From JAJXWB01 sp047605445 (GTDB lineage Bacteria; Pseudomonadota; Alphaproteobacteria; Rhizobiales; Beijerinckiaceae), in the NCBI GenBank assembly GCA_047605445.1, contig JASGFP010000005.1, forward strand, positions 1 through 64,000: 64,000 nucleotides of DNA. The letters are read 5' to 3'. How positions within the stretch are numbered: the stretch's first letter is position 1; each line of letters starts with the position of its first letter. The notes under the pieces were generated by a model. The model was not told where the DNA came from. It did no database searches and saw only the letters and a list, made by a program, of their open reading frames with translations. The position numbers were made by a program, and so were the translations under genes. Shown here piece by piece: positions 1-8,828 of the stretch.

Positions 1-101
1 ACAACATCGCTCGCAGACGGACCCTGCGCAGGAAGAAACCCGCAGCCCGAAAGCGATACGCTCAAGCCAAGCGCAAAGATCGTCCTTAGATAAGGTGTCA
101 T
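1..101 (-). CDS. Polysaccharide-export-like lipoprotein, N-terminal fragment
   Basis: Reading leftwards from an ATG at 101, an open frame runs off the window edge and gives about 33 residues. It starts MTPYLRTIFALGLS, followed by a lipobox LSGC (Cys at about residue 20) and then GFLPAQGPSASDV. This is a type II lipoprotein signal. The stretch after the Cys resembles the start of Wza/polysaccharide-export lipoproteins of alphaproteobacteria, where a GPS-x-x-DV sequence precedes the export domain. The signal peptide is seen directly; the family call rests on a short motif. No strong ribosome binding site is visible. Confidence 0.5.
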   Translation of the reverse strand, partial: MTPYLRTIFALGLSVSLSGCGFLPAQGPSASDV

Positions 102-275
102 GAGAGTCTTTGGGCGCGCCCCTGTACGCAACCAATCCCCTGTCAGTCGACCGGGAACGCCGCAGATCATTTGACTGGCAGTTTAATTCCGCGGGCGGTT
201 CAAAACTATGGCGGTCCGGCGTCTGGCGGAAGCGCGGGGCGCAATTCCCACCGCTGCGGCAGGATTGCCACAGTC

Positions 276-1475
276 CTAGGCAGCGTCCGCGCCCGCCGCG
301 CGTGGACCCGCGCGATCATGCGCCTTGGCCGGCGCACGGGTCTGACGGCTCCAGGGCGCGGACTTGAACCACGAGACCAGAGCCGCGGCGGCGATCAGGA
401 TGGCGAAGCCCGCCAGATTGACCAGCGCGGCGGCGACAAAGCCGCGTCCGGTCGCGTCGAGCATCATCCCCAGCGCCTGGGCGGCGACGAGGCCGGTCAG
501 AAAGACAGCCAGCGTCTGCTTGCCCACGCGCCGCACCCGCTCGGCGACAAAACCATGCAGGTTGCGCCCCTGCGGCCCGACGGCGAGGAAGGCCAGATAG
601 GCGGTCGCCATGAAATGCAGGTAACGCAGCGCCCCGATCGACGTCTTGCCAATCGCCGGCTGCAGCCATTCGTGAATGGCGCCCAGCGCCGGGAAGTCGC
701 CCCAGCCGGCGTAGCATGCGAAACTCTGCTGGCAGGAGACGGGCGCGGCGGCGAGCACATAGAGCGCGGCCGCGGCGGCCAGACGCATGTCGCGCGGCGG
801 CGCCGGCAGCCAGCCGCGGATGAACCCGAAGCCGGTGAAGAAGACGAGCTGCCAGCCGAACGGATTGAAGAACCATTCGCGCCCCGTGGCCGGATCGGCG
901 ACGATGCCGAGCACGCCCGCCTGCGCGCCGAGCCACATGAGAAGCGACGCGGCGACCGGCGCCAGCCGATGCAGCCGCTCGAGCGCCATCATGCCGGGGA
1001 CCATGGCGAGGATAGCGAGATACATCGGCAGGATGTCGAAATAGTTCGGAACGTATCGCAGGCTCATGATTGGCCCGATGTAACTCTTGAAATCCGCGAG
1101 CACGGGGCCGAGCAGCAGGCCATCGGCGTATCTGTCGCCGCCGAGCCATCGGTCGGCCGAAGATACGAGCCCCAGCGTGACGAAGAATCCGCCGATATGC
1201 GCCCAGTAGACCTGCCAGACGCGATGCAGGATACGCGCGGTCCCAAGCCACAGGCCGGCGCGGTCGAACAAGGTTGCGAAGGCGAGCGCAGACGCCATCC
1301 CCGAACAGAAGACGAAAAGATCGGCGGCGTCGCTGAAGCCGAAACGCGCGGGAATCCACTCGGTCCAAGGGTTCCACGGAATATGCGCGACCAGGATGAT
1401 GAACATCCCAAGCCCGCGAAAGAAATCGAGGCGCGGGTCGCGCGGCGCTCGCCTTCGCTCTGCGGTCTCGCCCAT
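276..1475 (-). CDS. opgC: OpgC-like membrane acyltransferase
   Basis: The 399-residue protein is mostly hydrophobic helices. It starts with a charged cytoplasmic tail and then DFFRGLGMFIILVAHIPW, the opening expected of OpgC/acyltransferase-3 proteins (Arg and His near the first helix). About ten membrane segments follow, and the length fits OpgC (around 385-400). OpgC proteins transfer succinyl or similar groups to periplasmic glucans in the inner membrane. No opgG/opgH is in view, so the acceptor here is inferred. The last 20 residues are hydrophilic. It is divergent from the esterase gene. Confidence 0.8.
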   Translation of the reverse strand: MGETAERRRAPRDPRLDFFRGLGMFIILVAHIPWNPWTEWIPARFGFSDAADLFVFCSGMASALAFATLFDRAGLWLGTARILHRVWQVYWAHIGGFFVTLGLVSSADRWLGGDRYADGLLLGPVLADFKSYIGPIMSLRYVPNYFDILPMYLAILAMVPGMMALERLHRLAPVAASLLMWLGAQAGVLGIVADPATGREWFFNPFGWQLVFFTGFGFIRGWLPAPPRDMRLAAAAALYVLAAAPVSCQQSFACYAGWGDFPALGAIHEWLQPAIGKTSIGALRYLHFMATAYLAFLAVGPQGRNLHGFVAERVRRVGKQTLAVFLTGLVAAQALGMMLDATGRGFVAAALVNLAGFAILIAAAALVSWFKSAPWSRQTRAPAKAHDRAGPRAAGADAA

Positions 1476-1661
1476 GCCTACCTTTGACCTCGTTCGCGTT
1501 TGACGCGCTTCTAGCAGAAGCGAGCGCGGCGTCGTGGCTCGCGCGTGGCTGCGACAGGCTACGCAGATTTCGCAGGGATCGCAGTCACGAAGCGTTGCGA
1601 AGCATCACGTCGCGCGCACGTTTGCGTGAAACGCCGCGCCGGCATGGACGCCGCGCGCCGG

Positions 1662-2543
1662 ATGTGCGCGAGATCGGCGCGCGTGAAGACACATCCGCTC
1701 GCCTTTTTCCCGCTCTCCCTTCTGCCGCTCGTCCTGGCCGCGCTGGCGCTCGCGGCCGGCGCGCCCCCGCCCCGCTGCGATGCGACAGCGCCCTGCGAAA
1801 TCGCCTCCGGCCGCTACTTCGTGCGGGCGCCGGCGGGCTGGGACGGCCGGACGACTTTGCCGGTTGTCGTCTTCTTTCATGGCTATCGGAGCTCCGCCGC
1901 CGAGACGATGGCCGACGCCGCGCTCGGCGAAGCCCTGTCGAAGGCGGGGATCCTGCTGGCCGCGGCTGACGGGAAGGGCGGCTCCTGGACGATCGCGGGC
2001 CGGCTCGCCACGGGCCGCGACGACATCGCCTACACGCGCGACGTGCACGCCGATCTGCGCCGCCGCTTTCCCGTCGACGAGAGGCGGCTCGTCGCTGCCG
2101 GATTTTCGGCTGGCGGTTTCATGGTCTGGCAGCTTGCCTGCGCGGCGGGCGACCTGTTTGCCGCCTATGCGCCGATGTCAGGCGCCTTCCTTGATCCCAT
2201 CCCCGAGACATGCCCGACGGGCCCGGCCTCGCTGCGGCACATTCACGGAACGGCGGATGCGACCGTGCCGATGGCTGGGCGATGGATCGCGGGCGGGCGG
2301 GTCAGGCAGTCGGATGTCAGGCAAAGCGTCGCGCGCCTCGGCGCGATCGACGGGTGCCCGGCGACAGCGCCGGAAACGATTCGTCGCGGCGAATTGACCT
2401 GCGACGTCTGGCCGGCGGCCAGCTGCGCGAGCGGGCGCGAGGTTGAACTGTGCCTGCACGCGGGCGGGCATGCGTTCAATCCCGACTGGGTGATGGAATC
2501 AGTGGATTGGACGGCGCACCTTCCGCCGGCCGAAAAGCGCTAG
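1662..2543 (+). CDS. Secreted polyhydroxybutyrate depolymerase/LpqC-type esterase
   Basis: An alpha/beta hydrolase of about 293 residues with an N-terminal signal sequence (positive start, then FFPLSLLPLVLAALALA). It has the oxyanion-side motif VVFFHGYR, the nucleophile motif GFSAGGF and a late His in HAGGHAF. Paired cysteines after the signal and near the C terminus suggest an exported, disulphide-bonded enzyme. This pattern fits the LpqC/PHB depolymerase-like esterases. The start is uncertain: an ATG at 1644 and a GTG at 1683 (giving KTHPLAFF directly) are alternatives, and the frame is open back to 1545. The substrate cannot be told from sequence. Confidence 0.75.
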   Translation: MCARSARVKTHPLAFFPLSLLPLVLAALALAAGAPPPRCDATAPCEIASGRYFVRAPAGWDGRTTLPVVVFFHGYRSSAAETMADAALGEALSKAGILLAAADGKGGSWTIAGRLATGRDDIAYTRDVHADLRRRFPVDERRLVAAGFSAGGFMVWQLACAAGDLFAAYAPMSGAFLDPIPETCPTGPASLRHIHGTADATVPMAGRWIAGGRVRQSDVRQSVARLGAIDGCPATAPETIRRGELTCDVWPAASCASGREVELCLHAGGHAFNPDWVMESVDWTAHLPPAEKR

Positions 2544-2656
2544 CCGCCGGACCGGACGAGCACCACCGCCGTCATCAGAAGAAAGATGGCGACGAGGATC
2601 GCCGGCGCAGCCACCGATTCGAGCCGGGCGCGGAGCGCGCCGCGCGTATCCGCCAT
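2540..2656 (-). CDS. Small single-helix membrane protein (38 aa)
   Basis: This short frame encodes MADTRGALRARLESV and then about 17 hydrophobic residues (APAILVAIFLLMTAVVL), ending in VRSGG. It has a basic, amphipathic start and one convincing membrane helix, like many bacterial small membrane proteins. It overlaps the end of the esterase gene by four bases on the opposite strand. The frame continues upstream without a stop, but that part does not look like protein. The ribosome binding site is weak. The function is unknown, and the gene may not be real. Confidence 0.35.
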   Translation of the reverse strand: MADTRGALRARLESVAAPAILVAIFLLMTAVVLVRSGG

Positions 2657-2870
2657 GAAGCCGCTTTGCGGGGAGGGGTGGGTCTCTGAGGGAGCGAGCA
2701 CGGACGCCTCGAACGAACAACGCGACAGGAACGCCCTGTCATCGCCGAGACTAGCGCGGCATGGTTCGCGCAAGGTTAACGAATCTCGGCTGCGGAAGTT
2801 AATTTCCACAGGCATTTGCGTCAGATTGAGCGCGGTCAGCCCGGCGGGCCGTGATCCTCCCGGAAGGCGC

Positions 2871-2943
2871 CGGCGCGCCGCGCCGGCGCAGCAACGCCGG
2901 CACGGCCACGCACAAGCCACTCATGAAAACGAGAGCGTTTTCA
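2871..2943. terminator. Two hairpins after the carboxyltransferase gene
   Basis: TGAAAACG (2924-2931), loop AGAG and CGTTTTCA (2936-2943) form a perfect 8-bp stem. It lies nine bases past the stop of the minus-strand acyl-CoA carboxylase gene, with a T-rich arm when read on that strand. A second GC-only hairpin (GCGCCGGCG at 2867-2875 with CGCCGGCGC at 2881-2889) follows. The first is a plausible terminator. The rest of 2657-2951 holds nothing else I can support. Confidence 0.5.
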
Positions 2944-2951
2944 CGAGATCG

Positions 2952-4508
2952 TCAGGGCCGCATCGACACTTTCGGGGCGTCCGGCGTCAGCGCGCGATAG
3001 GCGAGCTCCGAGAAATCGCAAAGCAGCTTGCGCGTCTCGCGCGGGTCGACGATGTCCTCCACCCAGAACGTCTCCGCCGTGCGGAAGGGGGTGCGCAGCT
3101 TGGCGAGCCGCTCCTCGATTTCCGCGAGCTTGGCCTTCGGATCGTCCGACGCCTCGAGGTCGGCGCGATAGGCGGCCTCGATTCCGCCTTCCAGCGGCAG
3201 CGAGCCCCAGCGCGCCGAGAGCCACGCATAGCGCAGCGACAGGCGCCCCGCCGGCTGGTGCGCCGCGCCGGCGACGCCGAAACAATTGCGCACGATGATC
3301 GTGCACCAGGGGATGTCGGTCTGGTTGAGCGCGGCCATCGCGCGCACGCCGTGCCGTATGGTGGCGGTCTGCTCGGCCTGCAGGCCGATCATGAACCCCG
3401 GGCAGTCGCAGAGATAGACGACCGGCAGGTGGAAGGTCTGCGCCATGTCGACGAAGCGCACGAGCTTCTGGCAGGCCTCCGACGTCCAGGCGCCGCCGTA
3501 ATGATAGGGATCGCTTGCGAGCAGCGCGACAGGGCGGCCCTGCAGGCGCGCGAAGCCGGTGATGATCGAACGGCCGAACATCTGGCCCATCTCGAAGAAC
3601 GAACCTTCGTCCACGACGGTCTCGATGATCGGGCGCATCTTGTAGACCTGCCGCTGGTTGCGCGGAATGGCCTTCATCAGCTTCTCGACCGGGCGGTCGG
3701 CCGGATCGCTCGCGGTCGTGACAGGCGGCAACTCGTGCACGGAGGAGGGCAGGTAGGACAGGAATTTTCGCGCGCACTCGAACGCTTCTTCCTCCGTCTC
3801 GACCGCATGGTCGATCGCGCCGGATTTGGTCTGGATTTCCCAACCGCCCAATTCCTGTTTGGACAAGGGCTGGCCGAGCCGCGCGACGACAGGCGGGCCG
3901 GCGACGAACATCGCGGAGGATTTCGTCATCACGGAATAATGGCTCGACGTCAGCCGCGCCGCGCCCAGCCCCGCGACCGAGCCGAGGCCGAGGCCGACGA
4001 CCGGCACATGGCCGAGCGCGTCTGTCATCAGGTGATAGGCGCGCGTCTCGCCGACCTGCCCCGGCAGGTTGGAACGGCCCTTGGTCTCGATCGTCTTCAC
4101 CGAGCCGCCGCCGCCCGAGCCTTCGATCACGCGGATGATCGGCATGCGGAAGGTCTTGGCCATTTCCTCGGCCATCATCGGCTTTTCGCGGATGGAGGCG
4201 TCGGCCGAGCCGCCGCGCACCGTGAAATCGTCGCCCACGATCACGACCGGGCGCCCGTCCACTTTCGCGCGGCCGAACACGCAGTTTGCCGGCGTCAGCT
4301 CCGTGAGGTCGCCCTTCTCGTCATATTCGCCGACGCCGGCTATGGCGCCGACTTCGTGAAAGGTCTTGGCGTCGGAAATCCGGTTGATGCGCTCGCGTAT
4401 GGTCAACCGGCCGCCGTCGTGCTGGCGCTTCACGCGCTCGGGCCCGCCCATGCGCGCCGTCATCGCCTTGCGCTTTTCCAGTTCCTGCAGTTCTGGCGTC
4501 CAGGCCAT
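2952..4508 (-). CDS. Acyl-CoA carboxylase carboxyltransferase (beta) subunit
   Basis: A 518-residue carboxyltransferase of the PccB/methylmalonyl-CoA decarboxylase-alpha family. The N-terminal half has GGRLTIRERI and the acyl-CoA site region GSGGGGSVKTIE. The C-terminal half has CDCPGFMIG and the biotin-site region FGVAGAAHQP. The two crotonase-like halves and the length are normal. The start at 4508 is chosen because AGGAGAGG lies just upstream; the 21 residues before it look non-coding. The enzyme would carboxylate an acyl-CoA using a biotin carboxylase/BCCP partner, but none is adjacent, so the substrate is open. It may be a paralogue serving a distant alpha subunit. Confidence 0.88.
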   Translation of the reverse strand: MAWTPELQELEKRKAMTARMGGPERVKRQHDGGRLTIRERINRISDAKTFHEVGAIAGVGEYDEKGDLTELTPANCVFGRAKVDGRPVVIVGDDFTVRGGSADASIREKPMMAEEMAKTFRMPIIRVIEGSGGGGSVKTIETKGRSNLPGQVGETRAYHLMTDALGHVPVVGLGLGSVAGLGAARLTSSHYSVMTKSSAMFVAGPPVVARLGQPLSKQELGGWEIQTKSGAIDHAVETEEEAFECARKFLSYLPSSVHELPPVTTASDPADRPVEKLMKAIPRNQRQVYKMRPIIETVVDEGSFFEMGQMFGRSIITGFARLQGRPVALLASDPYHYGGAWTSEACQKLVRFVDMAQTFHLPVVYLCDCPGFMIGLQAEQTATIRHGVRAMAALNQTDIPWCTIIVRNCFGVAGAAHQPAGRLSLRYAWLSARWGSLPLEGGIEAAYRADLEASDDPKAKLAEIEERLAKLRTPFRTAETFWVEDIVDPRETRKLLCDFSELAYRALTPDAPKVSMRP

Positions 4509-4622
4509 CGTGTTCCTCTCCTGTGTCTTGCCTTTTGGCGGCAGTCTATACAAGTCGCGCGCCGCGCACATGTGCGTCCGCGCGAAGCCTTGCTATGATC
4601 GGCGCGCAGACGAGGAGCCGCC

Positions 4623-5026
4623 GTGCAGGCCGACATTATCGCCCATTCGCTGGATCTGGCCGCCGAACGCGCCGGCGACCTCACGCCGCTCGTCTATGCG
4701 CGGCTTTTCACCGAGCGGCCGGAACTCGCGCAATCTTTCGGCCACAACGCAAAGACGGTGCATGGCGAGATGCTGGCCCGCGCCCTCGAAACCATTCTCG
4801 ATTTCATCGGCGACAGCGCCTACGCCGCCAATCTCGTCGCGGCGGAATCGGCGGCGCATGCGACCTATTCCGTGCCGCCCGACACTTTCGTCACCTTCTT
4901 CCGCGTCATCGGTGAAACGATACGCGACGTGCTGGACGCCGACTGGACAAACGAAACGGATGCGGCCTGGCGCGACCTCGTCGCCGCCATGTCCGCCTGC
5001 GCGCATCGCGAGGAGGAAATACCGGC

Positions 5027-5030
<4 letters not shown>
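4623..5030 (+). CDS. Single-domain globin
   Basis: A 135-residue all-helical protein starting at a GTG. Its central region (LVYARLFTERPEL, then FGHNAK and VHGEML) and the stretch ESAAHATYSVPPDTF match the globin fold. His79 sits where the proximal F8 haem ligand is expected, followed by Tyr-x-Val as in flavohaemoglobin-type globins. Distal-side candidates are His41 and His47. There is no reductase domain, so it would need a separate electron donor for NO or oxygen chemistry. It overlaps the following glutathione peroxidase gene by four bases, which implies translational coupling and a shared role in oxidative or nitrosative defence (inference). Confidence 0.75.
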
Positions 5031-5509
<479 letters not shown>

Positions 5510-5530
5510 CGGAAGCGCGTTCCCTGCGCC

Positions 5531-5657
5531 GTCATTGCGAGGAGCGAAGCGACGAAGCAATCCATCCCCGGGTGAACCGAAGTCGGCGCCAATCTCGCCA
5601 ACGGCCAGTCACTAGGGGACGGATTGCCGCGTCGACCTTCGGCCTCCTCGCAATGAC
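5531..5657. repeat. Dispersed palindromic repeat, family A copy 1
   Basis: The element is bounded by a perfect 14-bp inverted repeat, GTCATTGCGAGGAG (5531-5544) and CTCCTCGCAATGAC (5644-5657). Inside is a second conserved box, CGAAGC-GACGAAGCAATCCAT. Related copies occur at 11386-11479 and 28610-28700. It sits between convergent genes (glutathione peroxidase and enoyl-CoA hydratase) and could fold into a long hairpin. No transposase is present. Confidence 0.85.
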
Positions 5658-5671
5658 GGGTCGAGGTCCAC

Positions 5672-6445
5672 CTACCCCTGCGTCCGCCCGCGCGCCTGAA
5701 TGCCCGCGCGGCGCTGTTCCACCGAATCCGGCGTGACCGTGCGATTATGCGCGCTGGAGCGGCGATGCTCGATCTTCAGCGCCTCTCCGAAATTCGCCGC
5801 ATAGCCCTCGTCGATGATCGACTTGTAGAGACACAGCGTATCGGCGGGGATGCTCGCCATGTCCTCGGCGAGTTTTAGCGCGGTCGGCATCAGCTCTTCC
5901 GGCGCAACCACGCGATTGACCAACCCCCATTCCAGCGCCGTCTGCGCATCGAGGAAATTGCCGGTGAGCGACAATTCCTTGGCGCGATACACGCCGACGA
6001 TGCGCGACAGTTTCTGCGACAGGCCCCAGCCCGGCATGATTCCCACGCGCGCATGCGTATCGGCGAAACGCGCGTTGGTCGACGCGATCAGCACGTCGCA
6101 GGCGAGCGCCAGTTCGAAACCGCCGGTAATCGCCACGCCGTTGATCGCGCCGATCACGGGCTTGGGGCATTGCTGGATCGCCAGCACCGGATTTTCCGCC
6201 GCGCCCGTGGCGTTGGCGTCGCCGAGCGCATCGGTGGACGAGCCGAGTTCCTTGAGATCGAGGCCCGCCGTGAAGGCGCGGTCGCCAGCGCCCGTCAGCA
6301 CGACGACGCTGATGGAATCGTCCGCCGCGATCTTGCGGATGGCCTCATCCAGCGCCCGCCGCAGCGCGCGCGACAGCGCGTTCATGGCGTCGGGGCGGTC
6401 GAGCGTGACGACGGCGATCGCGCCTTTCTGTTCGACGTTCAGCAT
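5672..6445 (-). CDS. Enoyl-CoA hydratase/isomerase family protein
   Basis: A 257-residue crotonase-fold protein. It has the CoA and oxyanion-hole motifs RAFTAGLDLKEL and INGVAITGGFELALACD, which retains the Glu equivalent to rat hydratase Glu144. The second catalytic Glu is not obvious (FADTHARVGIMPG), so hydratase activity is not certain; isomerase or hydrolase chemistry is possible. The start at 6445 lies five bases after the stop of the upstream flavin oxidoreductase gene, so the two form an operon. The frame extends further upstream only because it shadows that gene. Confidence 0.85.
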   Translation of the reverse strand: MLNVEQKGAIAVVTLDRPDAMNALSRALRRALDEAIRKIAADDSISVVVLTGAGDRAFTAGLDLKELGSSTDALGDANATGAAENPVLAIQQCPKPVIGAINGVAITGGFELALACDVLIASTNARFADTHARVGIMPGWGLSQKLSRIVGVYRAKELSLTGNFLDAQTALEWGLVNRVVAPEELMPTALKLAEDMASIPADTLCLYKSIIDEGYAANFGEALKIEHRRSSAHNRTVTPDSVEQRRAGIQARGRTQG

Positions 6446-6450
6446 TCGCG

Positions 6451-7428
6451 TCAGGCCGCCAGAAAGCCTTCGAGGCGCTTGCGGATGATCGATTCCGCTT
6501 CCGCCATTATGCGGTCGATCAACTCCTTGACCGTCGGAATGTCGTGGATCAGGCCCGCGACCATGCCGCACGACCAGGCGCCGACATCCATGTCGCCGTT
6601 CTGCATCACTTTCGGATAGACGCCGGCCACCTCGTTGATGATGTCCTCGAACTTGATCGACGAACCCAGTTCCTTCTCCTTGGCGATGAGACGGTCGACG
6701 GCGGCGTTGCGCAGCACGCGCTCGGTGTTGCGCAGCGGGCGCATCACGAGGCGGGTGTCGAGTTCGCTCGCGGCCAGAATCGCCTGTTTCACGTTCTCGT
6801 GCACCGGGGCTTCCTTCGTGCAGATGAAGCGCGTGCCCATGTTCATGCCTTCCGCGCCCATCGCCATGGCCGCGACCAGCGAGCGCCCGTCGGCCATGCC
6901 GCCCGAGGCGATGAAGGGAATCTTGAGTTCGTCCGCCGCGCGCGGCAGCAGGATCATGTTCGGCACATCGTCTTCGCCGGGATGGCCGCCGCATTCGAAC
7001 CCGTCGACGCTCACCGCATCGCAGCCGATCGCTTCGGCCTTCAGGGCATGGCGCACGGAGGTGCATTTGTGGATGACCGCGACGCCCGCCTTTTTGAAGA
7101 AGGGCATGACCTGCGACGGGTTGTTGCCCGCCGTCTCGACCGCCTTGATGCCGTTCTCGATGATGACGCGCACCAGGCCGGGATAATCGGGCGCATTCAC
7201 GGTCGGTAGGAACGTCAGGTTCACGCCGAACGGCTTGTCGGTCATGGACCGGCACTTCTTGATTTCGGCGTCGAGCTTTTCTGGCGTGCCGAGCGTCAGC
7301 GCGGTGATGATGCCGAGCCCGCCCGCATTGGAAACGGCGGCGGCGAGCGGCGCGAGGCCGACATAATGCATGCCGCCCTGCACGATGGGGTGCTGCACGC
7401 CGAGCATTTCGGTGATGCGGGTCTTCAT
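6451..7428 (-). CDS. Nitronate monooxygenase-like FMN oxidoreductase
   Basis: A 325-residue TIM-barrel flavoprotein of the NMO/2-nitropropane dioxygenase-like family. It starts TRITEMLGVQHPIVQGGM, has the phosphate-binding region VDGFECGGHPGE and IPFIASGGMADG, and later GAEGMNMGTRFICTKE. Family members oxidise nitronates or act as NAD(P)H:quinone reductases. A gene of this kind next to a crotonase often lies in acyl-CoA or aromatic breakdown operons. A good Shine-Dalgarno (GGAGAGCCC) precedes the ATG at 7428. The exact substrate is unknown. Confidence 0.85.
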   Translation of the reverse strand: MKTRITEMLGVQHPIVQGGMHYVGLAPLAAAVSNAGGLGIITALTLGTPEKLDAEIKKCRSMTDKPFGVNLTFLPTVNAPDYPGLVRVIIENGIKAVETAGNNPSQVMPFFKKAGVAVIHKCTSVRHALKAEAIGCDAVSVDGFECGGHPGEDDVPNMILLPRAADELKIPFIASGGMADGRSLVAAMAMGAEGMNMGTRFICTKEAPVHENVKQAILAASELDTRLVMRPLRNTERVLRNAAVDRLIAKEKELGSSIKFEDIINEVAGVYPKVMQNGDMDVGAWSCGMVAGLIHDIPTVKELIDRIMAEAESIIRKRLEGFLAA

Positions 7429-7622
7429 GGGCTCTCCTCCGATTGTTGGCCGCGTGGCGGCTTGTTCGGAGGCGACCCTAGTTCAAAGCGGATCGGGAAT
7501 CGAGATCGTCGGACAAAAAGACGTGACGAGAGGGCGGCGCCGATTTCGCTCTTCGCTTGCGGGGAGGTAAGGCGGCCGGGGTTGAGCCGACGATCAGGGT
7601 TCCAGAAGGAAGCTTCGGGTTC

Positions 7623-7907
7623 TTACGACTGCCCGTCGCCAGCCCGGCGCGGGGCCGGCGTCTCGTCGCGGCGGCGGAAGCGCACGACGGCGCCGGGGCC
7701 GCGCGTGCGCGCCGTGATTCGGCTGCGGCCGGTGCCGGTCAGGACGTAGCGGCCGCGCATGTCGTCCCAGCGCATCAGGTCGTCCTGGATGGCGCGCTGG
7801 CGCAGCACCATCGTCATCGGGTCCTGAACATGGGCGGGGGCGACATCGCCGAGCGCATCGACTTTCTTCAGCGCTTCGATGAGGAAATTTTCCTGAGCGT
7901 CGTGCAT
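7623..7907 (-). CDS. Conserved-looking small protein, function unknown
   Basis: A 94-residue soluble protein. The first 60 residues (MHDAQENFLIEALKKVDALGDVAPAHVQDPM) look like a real folded, partly helical domain. They include QDDLMRWDDMRGRYVLTGTGRSRI and a very basic tail rich in Arg and Pro. I do not recognise a family. It stands alone between the oxidoreductase gene and the L,D-transpeptidase terminator. The basic tail could bind nucleic acid, but that is a guess. The frame's amino-acid composition supports coding. Confidence 0.6.
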   Translation of the reverse strand: MHDAQENFLIEALKKVDALGDVAPAHVQDPMTMVLRQRAIQDDLMRWDDMRGRYVLTGTGRSRITARTRGPGAVVRFRRRDETPAPRRAGDGQS

Positions 7908-7948
7908 TGCACCATCAACATGGCCCCAGGAACCCGCTTCGACAAGAG

Positions 7949-7974
7949 AAAAGGCGCCACACCGGGCGCCTTTT
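7949..7974 (-). terminator. Rho-independent terminator after the L,D-transpeptidase gene
   Basis: AAAAGGCGCC (7949-7958), loop ACACCG and GGCGCCTTTT (7965-7974) form a perfect 10-bp stem. Read on the minus strand the stem ends in a U-rich run (TTTTCTCTT). It lies 37 bases past the stop at 8011, the typical layout of an intrinsic terminator. The symmetric A/T flanks could make it work in both directions. Confidence 0.85.
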
Positions 7975-8010
7975 CAAAAATCGTAATAATTTCAATGCGG
8001 CAGCTTTGGG

Positions 8011-8724
8011 TTAAGTCAGCACGATCACCGGCGTCTTGATCGAGGCGCGGGTGTAGAGGTGCACGATGTCCTGATTCACCATGCGGATGCAGCCCGACGA
8101 CACGTTGGTGCCGATCGTCTCGGGCTCGGTCGTGCCGTGGATCCGGTAGCCGAGATCGTGGCCGCCGCCCTCGCTGAACAGATACATGGCGCGCGCGCCG
8201 AGCGGGCTTTTCGGCCCGCCGCGCACGCCGAGGCCGCGCGGCGTCTTTTCCAGCTTCTCGCGGATTTCGGGCTGGCGCTCCACCATTTCGTGCGGCGGGA
8301 CCCAGTCCGGCCAGTCGCGCTTCATGTTGATCTGGGCGCGGCCGTTCCAGCCGAATCCCTCGCGCCCGACGCCCACGCCGTAACGGGTCGCGCGGCCCGG
8401 CTCCTCGGTGAAATACAGATGCTTGGAGGCGGGATCGACGATGATCGTCCCCGTCGGCTCGGAGCCCTTGTATTCGACGGTCTGGCGCAGCCAGCGCGGA
8501 TCGATCTGTCCGTAATCGAAGGCCTGGATGGCGAAGGGCTCGCCGGGATAGTCGGCGTAGACGGCCTTGTAGTCGGGCGTCTTGATCGTGCGGCCCGCAA
8601 AGGCGCGGTGAGGCGGCTCGGCGGCCTCGGGCGCGACGGTCAAAGGCCCGTCCATCGAGCAGGCGGACAAGGCGGCGGCAAGGGAGGCGGAGCCTCCGGC
8701 AAGTAGAGTGCGTCGGTTCAGCAT
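8011..8724 (-). CDS. L,D-transpeptidase (YkuD family) lipoprotein
   Basis: A 237-residue exported protein. The start at 8724 gives MLNRRTLLAGGSASLAAALSACS, a signal with a lipobox (LSAC). The YkuD catalytic domain follows from about residue 90, with IHGTTEPETIG and SSGCIRM carrying the catalytic His and Cys. These enzymes make 3-3 peptidoglycan cross-links or attach lipoproteins to peptidoglycan in the periplasm. The twin Arg (NRRTLLAGG) could also direct Tat export. The frame opens ten residues earlier, but that start would put extra charged residues before the signal. Confidence 0.9.
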   Translation of the reverse strand: MLNRRTLLAGGSASLAAALSACSMDGPLTVAPEAAEPPHRAFAGRTIKTPDYKAVYADYPGEPFAIQAFDYGQIDPRWLRQTVEYKGSEPTGTIIVDPASKHLYFTEEPGRATRYGVGVGREGFGWNGRAQINMKRDWPDWVPPHEMVERQPEIREKLEKTPRGLGVRGGPKSPLGARAMYLFSEGGGHDLGYRIHGTTEPETIGTNVSSGCIRMVNQDIVHLYTRASIKTPVIVLT

Positions 8725-8796
8725 CGGTCCTGTCTCGGGCCGGGACTGAAACATGGTTACAGAAGATGGTTAGGAATGGGTTTCCGTGAGACGCCT

Positions 8797-8820
8797 CCTC
8801 TCCCCCTTGTGGGGGAGGGA
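8797..8820. repeat. CCCCC/GGGGG hairpin of the CTCCCC palindrome type
   Basis: CTCCCCC (8800-8806), loop TTGT and GGGGGAG (8811-8817) form a strong hairpin between the aminotransferase stop and the L,D-transpeptidase start. It has the look of the short CTCCCC-x-GGGGAG palindromes also seen at about 61383 and inside glgX. It may slow transcription but has no U-run. Confidence 0.5.
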
Positions 8821-8828
8821 ACCGACGC

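Noticed and set aside
171..1487. Long plus-strand frame (438 codons) over opgC
   Set aside because: It is the antisense of the OpgC gene. The product is Arg/Gly/His rich without a fold signature, and the minus strand gives a clear OpgC protein.
2586..4598. 670-codon plus-strand frame over the carboxyltransferase gene
   Set aside because: High-GC antisense frame; the product is His/Arg/Asp rich with no motif, while the minus strand encodes a complete carboxyltransferase.
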